Made by a program: the position numbers and the translations under genes. DNA of 64,000 nucleotides, taken from PALSA-693 sp963702305 (lineage in GTDB: Bacteria; Actinomycetota; Acidimicrobiia; Acidimicrobiales; Palsa-688). Below are positions 17,105 through 25,347 of the stretch, piece after piece. Location of the stretch: positions 243,594 through 307,593 of the forward strand of contig CAVPBX010000011.1 in assembly GCA_963702305.1 (NCBI GenBank), given 5' to 3'. Position 1 is the stretch's first letter. Every line of letters begins with the position of its first letter. The notes below the pieces were generated by a model. The model did not search any database and was not told the origin of the DNA. It worked only from the letters and a program-made list of their open reading frames with translations.

Positions 17105-18331
17105 ATGGAATCGTCCTCGGAAGGCCCGCTTCGGTACATCGATTCGGACGGCCACATCCTCGAGCACCCGACAGGCATGCTCGACTTCGCCCCCGCGGCG
17201 TACCGCGACCGTATCTGGCACGTCGAGACGGATGCCGACGGGGCGGAGTGGTCGGTCTATAACGGCGCCCGGAATCGCGCCAGCGGCCTCGCCGGGACGG
17301 CGGGGTTCTCCGACGAGGACGTCGACCGGGTCCGGGCCGGCGAGATCGGATACCTGCACACCCGGCCGTCCGGCTGGACCGCCGGCCTCCGCCTCCAGGA
17401 CATGGACACCGACGGCATCGAGTTGTCGGTCCTCTACCCGACCTTCATGCTCGGTCTGCAGAGCCTCAAGGATGTCGACTTCGGCCGGGTGCAGGCTCGC
17501 GCCTACAACGAGTGGTGTTCCGCCCACCTCGCCGAAGGGCAGGGTCGCCTCTTCGGCGCCGGCGCCCTCCCGCCAATGCACGAGGCGGACGACGTCCAGG
17601 CCGTCGCTGACGAGATCCGGTACGTGGCCACGCTGCCGGGCATGGTCTCCGTGTTCCTGCGGCCCAACCCCGCGGTCGACTGGCGCCAGTTCAACGACCC
17701 CGTCTACGACCCGATCTGGTCCGCGGCGGCGGACACCGGCCTGCCGATCGGGTTCCATCCCTTCCTCGCCCCGGACCTGCCCGGTGCGTGCCTCGGGATG
17801 AAGCTGGCCCGGAGCCGGGACTCCGAGGGCAGATACCAGCCGCTGCAGGAGTTCGACACCCAGGGCAGCAGCTTCTCGAGCATCTATTTCACCCAGGCGA
17901 TCGCCAATCCGGTCGACGTGATGAGCGCCATGTGCTTCATCATCTCCGGCGGGGTCGCCGAGCGCTTCCCGGGTACGAAGTTCATGTTCCTGGAAGCCAA
18001 CGGTGGCTGGCTGATCCCGTGGTTGGAGCGGCTCGACCACCACGCCCGGAAGTTCAGCTGGGACGTGCCCTGGCTCAAGATGCTGCCCTCCGAGTACTTC
18101 CGGCGGCAGTGCTGGATCAGCTTCGACCCCGACGAGACCATGCTGGCGTTCACCGCCACCTCACCGCTCTGCGGGGCGGACCGGATCATCTGGGCGTCCG
18201 ACTATCCCCATCCGGATGCCAAGTTTCCCGGCGTCACCGAAGAGCTGACCGAAGCCCTCGAGGGATTGACCTACGACCAGAAGCGCGCCATCACCAGCGA
18301 GAGCGCCCGGGCCCTGTACGGCATCGGCTAG
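17105..18331 (+). CDS. amidohydrolase family 2 protein
   Basis: The ATG at 17105 follows a strong GGGAGGGG site, giving 408 residues, a usual length for the Amidohydrolase_2 (ACMSD-like) TIM-barrel family. Visible elements are YIDSDGHILEHP near the N-terminus (first metal-ligand segment), GFHPFLAP in the middle, FMFLEANGGWLIPWLERLD and the late ADRIIWASDYPHPDAKFPG with the conserved Asp. These enzymes hydrolyse or decarboxylate ring-cleavage or similar carboxylic substrates using a divalent metal. The adjacent SDR and metallo-hydrolase genes suggest a catabolic cluster. The substrate is not deducible. Confidence 0.8.
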   Translation: MESSSEGPLRYIDSDGHILEHPTGMLDFAPAAYRDRIWHVETDADGAEWSVYNGARNRASGLAGTAGFSDEDVDRVRAGEIGYLHTRPSGWTAGLRLQDMDTDGIELSVLYPTFMLGLQSLKDVDFGRVQARAYNEWCSAHLAEGQGRLFGAGALPPMHEADDVQAVADEIRYVATLPGMVSVFLRPNPAVDWRQFNDPVYDPIWSAAADTGLPIGFHPFLAPDLPGACLGMKLARSRDSEGRYQPLQEFDTQGSSFSSIYFTQAIANPVDVMSAMCFIISGGVAERFPGTKFMFLEANGGWLIPWLERLDHHARKFSWDVPWLKMLPSEYFRRQCWISFDPDETMLAFTATSPLCGADRIIWASDYPHPDAKFPGVTEELTEALEGLTYDQKRAITSESARALYGIG

Positions 18332-18337
18332 GTCCGG

Positions 18338-19102
18338 TCAGTAGCTGCGGACCCGGAGGACTTCCAGCTTCTGGCCGAGAGGCAGCGTCACCAGAAACAC
18401 GTGCACATCGGCGATCTGCTCCACCGACTGCCCCCCGTGCGTGCCCTGGATCCGGCTCAGGAACCCGCCCTCCTGCCACAGCTTGAGGGCCGCTTCGGCG
18501 TGCTCGGGATCCCATTCCCAACCGACGGAACCACCGCCTTCACCGAACGCGGCCCCCTGGATCAGGGTGGTGACGCGGATCCCGTCGGGCTCGACCTCCG
18601 ACCGCAGGACGTGGCCGAACGCTTCCAGGGCGGCCTTACTCGAGACGTAGATCGACAGCATCGGAAAGGGATCGAGGGTGGACTCACTCGAGGTGTTGAC
18701 GATGTCGCCGCCACCGGCGGCCTTCATCAGCGGGACGGCGGCCCGGCAGGTATAGACGGGCCCGAGATAATTGGTGCGAACCTGGGTCAGGATCTCGTCG
18801 TCCGAAAGCGACTCGACGGGGCACGGTCGGTAGACGGCGGCGTTGTTGATCAGGATGTCGAGCTTCCCGTAACGATCCCGGATCGTTTCGAAGGCGGCCC
18901 GGACGCTGTCGGAGTCGCCGACATCGGTCGATATCCCCATCGAGTCCTCGCCGAGTTCGGGGGTGAGGGCCTTCAGCCGATCCTCGTTTCGGGCCAGTAG
19001 CACGACCGCGGCACCCTCTTGGGCGAAACGGAGGGCGATCGACCGGCCCGACCCGCTGGTGGCCCCGGTGACCGCTGCGACCTTTCCGCTCAACAAACCC
19101 AT
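18338..19102 (-). CDS. short-chain dehydrogenase/reductase
   Basis: A 254-residue SDR with an unusual cofactor loop TGATSGSGRSIA (residues 13-24; TGxxxGxG retained), the NNAAVY segment and the catalytic Ser in NTSSEST, with Tyr and Lys in IYVSSKAALEAFG. It has a strong GGAGGGGG ribosome site. The Rossmann fold and NAD(P)H-dependent oxidoreduction are secure; the substrate is unknown. The gene is convergent with the amidohydrolase gene, only six bases apart at the stops, and shares its strand with the metallo-hydrolase gene. The C-terminal region is atypical and lacks the usual xGxxxDVA end motif. Confidence 0.85.
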   Translation of the reverse strand: MGLLSGKVAAVTGATSGSGRSIALRFAQEGAAVVLLARNEDRLKALTPELGEDSMGISTDVGDSDSVRAAFETIRDRYGKLDILINNAAVYRPCPVESLSDDEILTQVRTNYLGPVYTCRAAVPLMKAAGGGDIVNTSSESTLDPFPMLSIYVSSKAALEAFGHVLRSEVEPDGIRVTTLIQGAAFGEGGGSVGWEWDPEHAEAALKLWQEGGFLSRIQGTHGGQSVEQIADVHVFLVTLPLGQKLEVLRVRSY

Positions 19103-19195
19103 CGACTCCCCCTCCGTCTCGTGCTCGGGTCCGACCTGTCGGTGGCTGGATCGGCAAAATAGCCTACCATTTCACCCCGGCGGGGAAAGGGGCCC

Positions 19196-20005
19196 TCAGC
19201 CGACCACCCAACGACGCTGGCCCTCGGCGGGCAGGAGGCGGCCGAACTGCATGCCCGCGAAGTGGGCCCCGGCCACCGGCACGTCGCTACCTTCGAGCTC
19301 TCGGGCCAGGGCCAGCCGGGTGCGCCGGGCCAGCTTCGGGTCCACGTCGCTCATACCCGCCCATTCGTCGTCGACCAACTCGATCGGGCAATGGACCACG
19401 TCGCCCAGGAGCATGGCGCGCTCGGTACCCGACGACAGCACGATGATGGTGCTGCCCGGTGTGTGCCCAGGGGCCGCGAGGGTATCGACGCCGGGCAGCA
19501 GCGAGCCGCTGCCGTCCCACGCGTCAAGGCGGTCCGTGAGCGGCGAGAGCTTCTTGGTCGCGCCCGGATCGGGCCCCACAAAATGGTCCCAGTCCCTCCG
19601 ATCGCACCGGTAGGTGGCGTTGGTGAAGACCACCTCACCATGGCGGGTGGTCCAGCCGACGTGGTCGAAATGGAGATGGGTGAGCACGACGTCGGTCACG
19701 TCTGCCGGCGCCACGCCGATAGCGGCCAGCCCCTGCAGCAGACGGCCGCCCTCGAAGGCGGCCAGGCGGATGTCGCCGAGGCCGGTGTCGACGAGGACCA
19801 CTCGATCGCCGCTGTGGACCAGGAAGCCGCCCATCGGCATCTCCAACATGCCGTCGTCCGCCAGAAACGATCGGTGGGGATCCCAGTCAGCCTCGGTGAG
19901 GCCCCGGCCGACGACTTCGCCACCCCCCATGAGGTAGGCCTCGGTCGGTGGCATCCGGGCCATTCCATCGAGCACGGGCTGGACGTCGAGGGCACCGATG
20001 CGCAT
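19196..20005 (-). CDS. MBL-fold metallo-hydrolase
   Basis: A 269-residue beta-lactamase-fold protein. LTHLHFDHVGW carries the HxHxDH zinc motif (His110, His112, Asp114, His115). Further ligands are likely in AAPGHTPGSTIIVL, in VVHCPIELVDDEW and in AGAHFAGMQFG near the C-terminus. The arrangement fits the quorum-quenching lactonase/organophosphate hydrolase branch of the superfamily rather than true beta-lactamases. No signal peptide, so it is cytoplasmic. It lies on the same strand as the SDR and MarR genes. Confidence 0.85.
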   Translation of the reverse strand: MRIGALDVQPVLDGMARMPPTEAYLMGGGEVVGRGLTEADWDPHRSFLADDGMLEMPMGGFLVHSGDRVVLVDTGLGDIRLAAFEGGRLLQGLAAIGVAPADVTDVVLTHLHFDHVGWTTRHGEVVFTNATYRCDRRDWDHFVGPDPGATKKLSPLTDRLDAWDGSGSLLPGVDTLAAPGHTPGSTIIVLSSGTERAMLLGDVVHCPIELVDDEWAGMSDVDPKLARRTRLALARELEGSDVPVAGAHFAGMQFGRLLPAEGQRRWVVG

Positions 20006-20017
20006 GCCCCCAGCATG

Positions 20018-20578
20018 TCACCCGGGGCGGCCGCCCGGTCGGGAAGACTCCTGGATACGGGTGTGCTGCTCGATGGGGCACTGTCCGATCGGACGACCGC
20101 ACGCCGCCAGGTCACACCGGCGGCAGATCCACCGCGAGGCGCCCGGGGCCCGAATCATCCCGACCAGCACCCGCCCCGCCAACGCCGCGAACTCGTCCTG
20201 CTCCTTGGGGGACAGGGGGGCGAGGAAGCCGTCCAGCGTCTCGAGGCGGGACCGCGCCAGCCGGCGGGACACCCGGCGGCCGGCCGCGGTCAGCGACACT
20301 GTTGTCAACCGGCCGTCGGCAGCCGATCCTCGGCGGACCAGGCCGTCGAACTCCAGCCGGTCGACCAGCCGGACCCCACCGGACTGGGTGAGCCCGACCA
20401 CGCGGGACAGCTGATCAACCGACGGCCGGTCGAGAAATTGTTCGAGCGCGGAGAGCGCGGCCGCGGCAGTCTGCGAGTAGCCGCGCCGATCCACGGCCGT
20501 CTCGGACACGTGGTCGGACACCGCGAGCGCCAGGGCGCCGAGCAAATTGGCGGTGCGGCCCTCGGGTGCGGCGATCAC
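20018..20578 (-). CDS. MarR family transcriptional regulator with Cys-rich tail
   Basis: I start the protein at GTG 20578, one base after the stop of the DUF3224 gene, giving 186 residues. The winged helix covers ALSALEQFLDRPSVDQLSRV and VGLTQSGGVRLVDRLEFDGL, with the wing RRGSAADGRLTTVSLT. The C-terminus has CRRCDLAACGRPIGQCPIEQ, four cysteines that could bind zinc or sense oxidants, an extension seen in a group of actinobacterial MarR proteins. It is co-transcribed with DUF3224; the inverted repeat at 20999-21018 before that gene is a candidate operator for autoregulation. Confidence 0.8.
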   Translation of the reverse strand: MIAAPEGRTANLLGALALAVSDHVSETAVDRRGYSQTAAAALSALEQFLDRPSVDQLSRVVGLTQSGGVRLVDRLEFDGLVRRGSAADGRLTTVSLTAAGRRVSRRLARSRLETLDGFLAPLSPKEQDEFAALAGRVLVGMIRAPGASRWICRRCDLAACGRPIGQCPIEQHTRIQESSRPGGRPG

Positions 20579-20579
20579 C

Positions 20580-20975
20580 TCACAGCTCGTAGTCGAGACT
20601 GAACTCGCCCGTTGCTCCGATCGGTGCCACGGAGCGGCCGGCACCCACCAGCCCCTTGAGCTGCCCCGTGGCCGAACCGGCCGCTACCTCGAGATCCGTG
20701 GATGCCGCGGTGCCGTCGTACCGGCCCAATGCCCGGAGCACGAAGCTACCCTCGGTGGCGCCGATTCGACCCTGGACCCGCTGATAGCCGACGAACTCGG
20801 CCGTGCCGTCCTCGCGGTAGGTCATCACCATGTCCGAGACCGTCTCGGCCTCGATGCCGCCGGTAAAACGCTGGCCGATCCGGGCCAGGGACACCTTGGG
20901 CCCGCCGTCAAGGCCGGTCGCGGGCTGCTCGTCCCACGAGGTGACCGTAAATGTGCCTTCGACATGAATGGGCAT
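20580..20975 (-). CDS. DUF3224 domain protein
   Basis: The ATG at 20975 follows GGAGG and yields 131 residues, the normal length of this beta-barrel family. FTVTSWDEQPA at the N-terminus and FVLRALGRYDG plus the final ATGEFSLDYEL are the recognisable strands. The fold resembles allene-oxide-cyclase-like barrels, but no reaction is known to me. Its stop is one base from the GTG of the MarR gene, so the pair forms an operon in which the first gene is probably controlled by the second. Confidence 0.75.
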   Translation of the reverse strand: MPIHVEGTFTVTSWDEQPATGLDGGPKVSLARIGQRFTGGIEAETVSDMVMTYREDGTAEFVGYQRVQGRIGATEGSFVLRALGRYDGTAASTDLEVAAGSATGQLKGLVGAGRSVAPIGATGEFSLDYEL

Positions 20976-20998
20976 GCTGACCTCCGAACGACGGTCGT

Positions 20999-21018
20999 CG
21001 TCAATAATATGTATGACG
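20999..21018. promoter_or_regulatory. inverted repeat CGTCA-N10-TGACG, candidate MarR operator
   Basis: Five-base arms around an AT-rich centre, 24-43 bases upstream of the DUF3224 start, in otherwise GC-rich DNA. Position and symmetry suit a MarR dimer. Not proven. Confidence 0.4.
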
Positions 21019-21180
21019 CATGCATTCTCTCTTCCCCTTCCGGCGCGGGTCAAGTCCGCCAGCGGAGCCGGATGCACCGGATAGATTGCCCGGGGCGCCG
21101 CTGGTGCCGGGGAGGTGCAACATGGGCGTGGTGGTGGTGCCGCTCCCCGACGCCGATTTCGGGACCCGAGCGAAGCGGCC

Positions 21181-21693
21181 GTGACCATCCTGAGGGGGGC
21201 GCTCATCCAGTTGCGGCCGGCGGTTCGAGCCGACATTCCCGCTCTGATCCGCATCCGCCAGACGCCGGAGGTCTACGGCTGGTGGCGCGGCGGCAAGGAC
21301 CTCGAAGCGGCGATCGATGCCGACCTCGCGGAGGTCGACTCGACCCCGTACGTGATCGAGCTCGACGGCCGGGTGGTCGGTTGGATCCAATGGTCCGCCG
21401 AGAATGAGCCCGATTACCGGCACGCCGGCATCGACATCTACGTCGATCCCGCTGTCCACGGGCGCGGCATCGGCACAGACGCGGTCAGGACCCTGGCCCG
21501 TCACCTCATCGCCGATCTTGCCTACCATCGCCTGGAAATCGACCCGGCCGCCGACAACAAGGCGGCGATCCGCTGCTACACCAAGGTCGGTTTTCGGCCG
21601 GTCGGCATCCTGCGGCGCAGCGAGCGGGGCCTTGACGGCTCCTGGCACGACGCCCTGCTGATGGACCTCCTCGCCGAGGAGCTGGACGACTGA
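21181..21693 (+). CDS. GNAT N-acetyltransferase, AAC(6')-like
   Basis: About 170 residues from a GTG at 21181; the upstream extension looks non-coding. RPAVRADIPALIRIRQTPEV and VYGWWRGGK near the N-terminus resemble the AAC(6')/RimJ-like branch. The acetyl-CoA loop is VHGRGIGTDAVRTLARHL (the R/Q-x-x-G-x-G/A pattern), followed by LEIDPAADNKAAIRCYTKVG, the typical late motif. It acetylates an amine using acetyl-CoA. An aminoglycoside-modifying role is possible but not established from sequence. Confidence 0.75.
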   Translation: MTILRGALIQLRPAVRADIPALIRIRQTPEVYGWWRGGKDLEAAIDADLAEVDSTPYVIELDGRVVGWIQWSAENEPDYRHAGIDIYVDPAVHGRGIGTDAVRTLARHLIADLAYHRLEIDPAADNKAAIRCYTKVGFRPVGILRRSERGLDGSWHDALLMDLLAEELDD

Positions 21694-21732
21694 GAGGAGC
21701 CGGCCCCGCAGGACCGGCCCCTCGTTCTCCTC
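21694..21732. terminator. bidirectional hairpin between convergent genes
   Basis: Nested arms: GAGGAG/CTCCTC outside (21694-21699 and 21727-21732) and GCCGG/CCGGC inside (21699-21703 and 21714-21718). It lies between the stops of the GNAT and exporter genes. Confidence 0.45.
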
Positions 21733-21748
21733 ACCATTGCCGTTGGCG

Positions 21749-23233
21749 CTAGGCGGCGACGGGCAGCGCTTCCTCGGTGACGGGGCTCGGGTCCTCGGCG
21801 TGGATCCGCTCGAACATGGCCCACACTCCGAGCGCCCCGACCAGCATGATGGCCGCCCCGATCCGGTAGGCGAGGACGGTGCCGGCGGTCGAGGCCGATG
21901 CCGCACTCACCCCGTGGCGCACGGCCGAAGTGGTGTGGCGCAGCGCCACGGTGGCCAGCACCGCCAGGCCGATGGCCCCGCCGACCTGCTGGACCGCATT
22001 CTGCACGCCCGAGGCCAGGCTGGCGTCCTCGCTGGTGACGCCGTGGATGGAGGCGATGGAGAAACCGGAGAAGCACAGTCCGGAGCCGAACCCCATGACC
22101 ACCATGCCCGGGAGGATTTCGGTCAGGTACGAACCGTGCACGCTGATGGCGGTCATGGCGAACACGCCAGCCGCACCGAGCAGGAAGCCCACCCCCAGCA
22201 GGGGTTTGACGCCGAGCTTGGTGACCAACTTGCTCGAGACGCCGATGCCGGCGCTGATAGCGACGCCGAAGGGCAGGTAGCTCATACCGGTCCGCAAGGC
22301 CGAGTACTGCAACACCTGCTGCATGTAGAGCGTCAGCAGGAAGAACATGGTGAAGAACACGCTGGCGAAGCACAGCGTCACGATGTTGGCGGTGACCCGG
22401 GTCCGGTTGGCGAAGAACCGCAGCGGCACCAGCGGGTTGGCGGCAGTCCGCTCCCGGACCACGAAGGCGACCAGCAGCGCCGCGCCTGCCGCCAGGGGCA
22501 CGGTCACCCCCGGGGCACCCCACGCCTGGGTGGCCGCCTGGATCAGGCCGTAGACGACCGACACCAGACCGGCCGTGGCCAGCACCGCACCGCCGACGTC
22601 CGCCCGGCCGGCGGGCGCGATCCCCGTGGCCTTGCTCTCGTCCACCAGCCGGCGCACCGCGACGACGGCGGCCACCGCCACCGGGATGTTGATGAAGAAG
22701 ATCCAGCGCCAGCTCAGGCCTTGCAGGATCAGCCCCGAGATGACCGGACCCAGCGTGCCACCCAGGCCGGCGACGCCACCGAAGATCCCGATGGCCTTGG
22801 CCCGCTCCTTGCCATCGGGAAACAGCAAGGCCACCAGGCCGAACGCCGCCGGGGCGGCCATAGCCTCCGCCGCCCCCTGGACGAACCGGCTGGCGACCAG
22901 CATGCCGGGTCCGGCCGCGGCCCCGCTGGCGGCCGAAGCCAGCGCGAACAGGGTGATGCCGGCCAGAAACATGCGGCGCCGGCCGATCAGGTCGGAGAGG
23001 CGCCCACCGAGCAGCAGAAGGCCGCCGGCCGTCAGGACGTAGGAGTCGACCACCCAGGCCAGACCGGACCGGGAGAATCCGAGGTCGGCCTTGATGTGGG
23101 GCAGGGCCACGTTGACCACGGTGATATCGAGCACGAGCATGAACTGCATGAGCGCCAACACGCACAGCGCTTTCCAGCGGCGCGGGTCGGCGGCGGCGGA
23201 CGGATCGGTGAAGGTGATCTCGGCACTGGTCAT
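21749..23233 (-). CDS. MFS transporter, DHA2 (14-helix) drug exporter family
   Basis: A 494-residue protein with about 14 hydrophobic helices. ALMQFMLVLDITVVNVALPH is the helix 1 signature of the DHA2 branch and GGRLSDLIGRRRMF is MFS motif A between helices 2 and 3. A motif C-like segment follows in AGLGGTLGPVISGLIL. These are proton-coupled exporters of lipophilic or cationic drugs. A TAGCTT box exactly six bases before the ATG indicates a leaderless transcript. The gene is divergent from a WYL regulator, its probable controller. Confidence 0.88.
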   Translation of the reverse strand: MTSAEITFTDPSAAADPRRWKALCVLALMQFMLVLDITVVNVALPHIKADLGFSRSGLAWVVDSYVLTAGGLLLLGGRLSDLIGRRRMFLAGITLFALASAASGAAAGPGMLVASRFVQGAAEAMAAPAAFGLVALLFPDGKERAKAIGIFGGVAGLGGTLGPVISGLILQGLSWRWIFFINIPVAVAAVVAVRRLVDESKATGIAPAGRADVGGAVLATAGLVSVVYGLIQAATQAWGAPGVTVPLAAGAALLVAFVVRERTAANPLVPLRFFANRTRVTANIVTLCFASVFFTMFFLLTLYMQQVLQYSALRTGMSYLPFGVAISAGIGVSSKLVTKLGVKPLLGVGFLLGAAGVFAMTAISVHGSYLTEILPGMVVMGFGSGLCFSGFSIASIHGVTSEDASLASGVQNAVQQVGGAIGLAVLATVALRHTTSAVRHGVSAASASTAGTVLAYRIGAAIMLVGALGVWAMFERIHAEDPSPVTEEALPVAA

Positions 23234-23239
23234 GAGGAC

Positions 23240-23245
23240 AAGCTA
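23240..23245 (-). promoter_or_regulatory. -10 box of leaderless promoter, DHA2 exporter
   Basis: TAGCTT on the minus strand, six bases before the ATG at 23233. No ribosome site is present. Confidence 0.5.
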
Positions 23246-23260
23246 AAAAGGATTGCGGAC

Positions 23261-23272
23261 AGGATCAGTCCT
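23261..23272. promoter_or_regulatory. inverted repeat AGGA-N4-TCCT at the exporter -35 region
   Basis: AGGATCAGTCCT falls where the -35 element of the leaderless exporter promoter is expected. It is a possible operator for the divergent WYL regulator. The arms are short. Confidence 0.3.
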
Positions 23273-23333
23273 AGATAGGGAAAAAGATGCGAGCCATGCG
23301 AACGCCAGTCGACCGCTCCCATCGGCAAGCGCG

Positions 23334-24341
23334 ATGAGCGACAGCGCGGGCCGGATGCTGGCGCTCCTCGCCCTACTCCAGCACCGACCGTCGTGGACCG
23401 GATCCGAGTTGGCCGAGCGGCTGGAGGTGACCGACCGCACCGTGCGCCGGGACGTCGACCGGCTCCGGGAGCTCGGCTATCCAGTCGAGGCCGCCCCCGG
23501 TGTCAGCGGTGGCTACCAGCTGGGCCGGGGCGGTCAGTTGCCACCGCTCCTCCTCCGCGACGAGGAGGCCATGGCGGTGGCCCTGGGGCTGCGCGTCGCC
23601 GTGGACGGCAGCGTGACCGGGCTGGAGGAGGCGGCCATCTCGGTGTTGACTCGGCTCGACCAGCTGCTCCCCAGCCATCTGGCGGCCCGGGTGCGAGCCC
23701 TGCACGAGGCGACGGCCAATCTGGAGCAGCCGAATGCCGGACGGGAGCGGGTCCGTTCCGACGTGTTGGTGACCATCGGGCAGGCCTGCGCGCGCGCCGA
23801 GCGCATTCGCTTCGCCTACGCCGACCGCACCGGCCAGGGCAGCCAGCGCCTGGTCGAGCCGTACCGGCTGGTCCGGGTCGGGCCGCGGTGGTACCTGGTC
23901 GCCCGCGACATCGACCGGCGGGACTGGCGGACGTTTCGCGTCGACCGGCTGTCAGCCCTGGAGCGCGTCGGCACCACCTTTACCCTCGACGACCCGCCCG
24001 ATCCGGTCGCCCTGGTCCGCAAAGGCCTGCGGGTCCGGGTGTACCCGTATGAGGCCCGCTTGGCCATGGCCGCCACCGCCGAGGAGGTAGCCCAGCTCAT
24101 CCCCAGCGCCATCGGCATCGTGGCGACCGACGGCGCCCGCACCGTCGTCACGGTGGGGAGCATCTCCATGACGCGGATGGTGCGCTACCTGGCCGGGCTG
24201 TCGGTTGCCTGCACCGTGCTGGATCCCCCCGAGCTGCGCGTGGCGCTCTGCCGCCATGCCGAGCAGATCGCGGCCGCCAACGCGGCACCGTCCGGCGCCA
24301 GAGATCCGGCGGCTGACGTCGGGCGCCGACGTCGCCGCTGA
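23334..24341 (+). CDS. WYL-domain transcriptional regulator (YafY type)
   Basis: I start at ATG 23334, the Met just before the HTH; the longer frame adds an improbable leader. The 335-residue protein has an N-terminal HTH_11 domain (RPSWTGSELAERLEVTDRTV then RRDVDRLRELGYPVEA), a linker, and a WYL domain from about residue 140 whose key segment here reads RWYLVARDIDRRDWRTFRVD. WYL domains bind nucleic acid or small ligands. The divergent DHA2 exporter is the likely target. The C-terminus is unusual in ending with RRRRR after a direct repeat in the DNA. Confidence 0.85.
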   Translation: MSDSAGRMLALLALLQHRPSWTGSELAERLEVTDRTVRRDVDRLRELGYPVEAAPGVSGGYQLGRGGQLPPLLLRDEEAMAVALGLRVAVDGSVTGLEEAAISVLTRLDQLLPSHLAARVRALHEATANLEQPNAGRERVRSDVLVTIGQACARAERIRFAYADRTGQGSQRLVEPYRLVRVGPRWYLVARDIDRRDWRTFRVDRLSALERVGTTFTLDDPPDPVALVRKGLRVRVYPYEARLAMAATAEEVAQLIPSAIGIVATDGARTVVTVGSISMTRMVRYLAGLSVACTVLDPPELRVALCRHAEQIAAANAAPSGARDPAADVGRRRRR

Positions 24342-24352
24342 CGTCGGGCGCC
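24311..24352 (+). repeat. 17-base direct repeat at the end of the WYL gene
   Basis: GCTGACGTCGGGCGCCG occurs at 24311-24327 and again at 24336-24352, across the stop codon. A recent duplication is the simplest explanation. Confidence 0.55.
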
Positions 24353-24448
24353 GGACGCCCTGGCGGTCCTCTGCTGCGGCGCTCACCGCCGCCGCCAACG
24401 CCGGTCCGGATGGCGATCGCTTCCGGGATTTCTGAAATTGCACGAAAG

Positions 24449-24477
24449 TTGACAACGGTCCAAACCGCCCATAAAGT
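24449..24477 (+). promoter_or_regulatory. strong sigma-70-type promoter of the exosortase-like locus
   Basis: TTGACA (24449-24454), 17 bases, TAAAGT (24472-24477). This is the best consensus promoter in block A. It precedes the small anchor-like gene at 24541 with a leader of about 57 bases. Confidence 0.6.
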
Positions 24478-24540
24478 TCCATTTGGGCACACTCTGCGTG
24501 TAATCCGACTCGCTGTGTGTGGTGGTAGGGAGCGATTTGC

Positions 24541-24747
24541 ATGTACCCGACAAGCGGGACTTCCGGCCTTAAGGGGCCCTTGGCCACTGGTGGCGCGAGC
24601 GCGGCCACTGGGACCGGTTTGGCCTTGACCGGTTTCCCCATCATCGGTTTCACCATCGCCGCCATCATCGTCATCATCGTGGGCCTGATCCTGGTCCGGA
24701 TGGCCATGGTGCGGCGGGCCACCGGCAGCCGTGGTGGCGCGGCGTGA
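24541..24747 (+). CDS. small protein shaped like a sorting signal
   Basis: Sixty-eight residues: a Gly/Thr/Ser-rich N-terminus, then LALTGFPIIGFTIAAIIVII and VGLILVRMAMVRR. That is a short polar motif, one membrane helix and a basic cluster, the three-part plan of C-terminal sorting signals, yet here it is almost the whole protein and there is no separate signal peptide. It follows a GGAG site and a consensus promoter. Its stop overlaps the start of the exosortase-like gene (GTGA). It may be a minimal substrate or regulator of that enzyme; this is inference. A plain single-pass membrane peptide is the alternative. Confidence 0.55.
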   Translation: MYPTSGTSGLKGPLATGGASAATGTGLALTGFPIIGFTIAAIIVIIVGLILVRMAMVRRATGSRGGAA

Positions 24748-25301
24748 GCGTGCAAGCGGCACCCCTACATCTCCCCGGACGGCGGTCCGTCAGTCGGATC
24801 GTGGCCGTCCTGGTGGCCGGTGCCGGGATCGCCCTGCTCGTCACCGAATCCCACGTCCGACTCTTCGAAGCGAGCGCGGCGGCGGCCATCCTGCGGCTGA
24901 CGCGACTCGGGGGGGCCCACTCGGTGGGGACGGCGGTCATCTTCCCCCATCACCAACAGTGGGTGGGGTACACCATCGCCGCCAGCTGTACCGCCGCCCT
25001 ACTCATCGCCCCGTTCTTCCTCATCGCGGCCCTGTTGATCCTGTCCCGGCGGGTCAACATCGCACGCGGGTTGTTGGCGTTGGCCGTGGTGACGGTCATC
25101 GTCTGGCTGGTCAACCAGCTCCGGCTCCTCGTCATCGGAGCCAGCATGCGGATCTGGGGCTTCCGCACCGGTTACTCCCGGAGCCACCTGCTCGCCGGTG
25201 GTGTCGTTTCGACATTGGGCGTCGCCCTCGGCATCGCCGCCTTCGTTGCCCTCATGCTCCACGAGCGCCAGCTCGACAGCAATCGGGATTCACGGTCATG
25301 A
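24744..25301 (+). CDS. exosortase/archaeosortase-like transpeptidase
   Basis: A 185-residue protein with about five membrane helices that carries the three conserved residues of exosortases in the right order: Cys82 in ASCTAALL, Arg127 in NQLRLL and His148 in SHLLAGG, each at a membrane boundary. The early FEASAAAAILRL segment also fits the family. Exosortases cleave proteins with a short motif/helix/basic-cluster tail at the membrane surface and transfer them to an anchor. It is translationally coupled to the small protein before it and precedes a secreted protein with such a tail. It is short for the family (many have over 250 residues), like other small actinobacterial members. I am fairly sure of the family, not of the subtype. 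Confidence 0.7.
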   Translation: MSVQAAPLHLPGRRSVSRIVAVLVAGAGIALLVTESHVRLFEASAAAAILRLTRLGGAHSVGTAVIFPHHQQWVGYTIAASCTAALLIAPFFLIAALLILSRRVNIARGLLALAVVTVIVWLVNQLRLLVIGASMRIWGFRTGYSRSHLLAGGVVSTLGVALGIAAFVALMLHERQLDSNRDSRS

Positions 25302-25347
25302 CCTCGCCGGCCCGGCTCCACCTACCACCCCCATCAATGGAGGATCA

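Noticed and set aside
21737..23278. 513-residue plus-strand frame opposite the DHA2 exporter
   Set aside because: Antisense shadow; His/Asp/Gly-rich with no hydrophobic or domain pattern.
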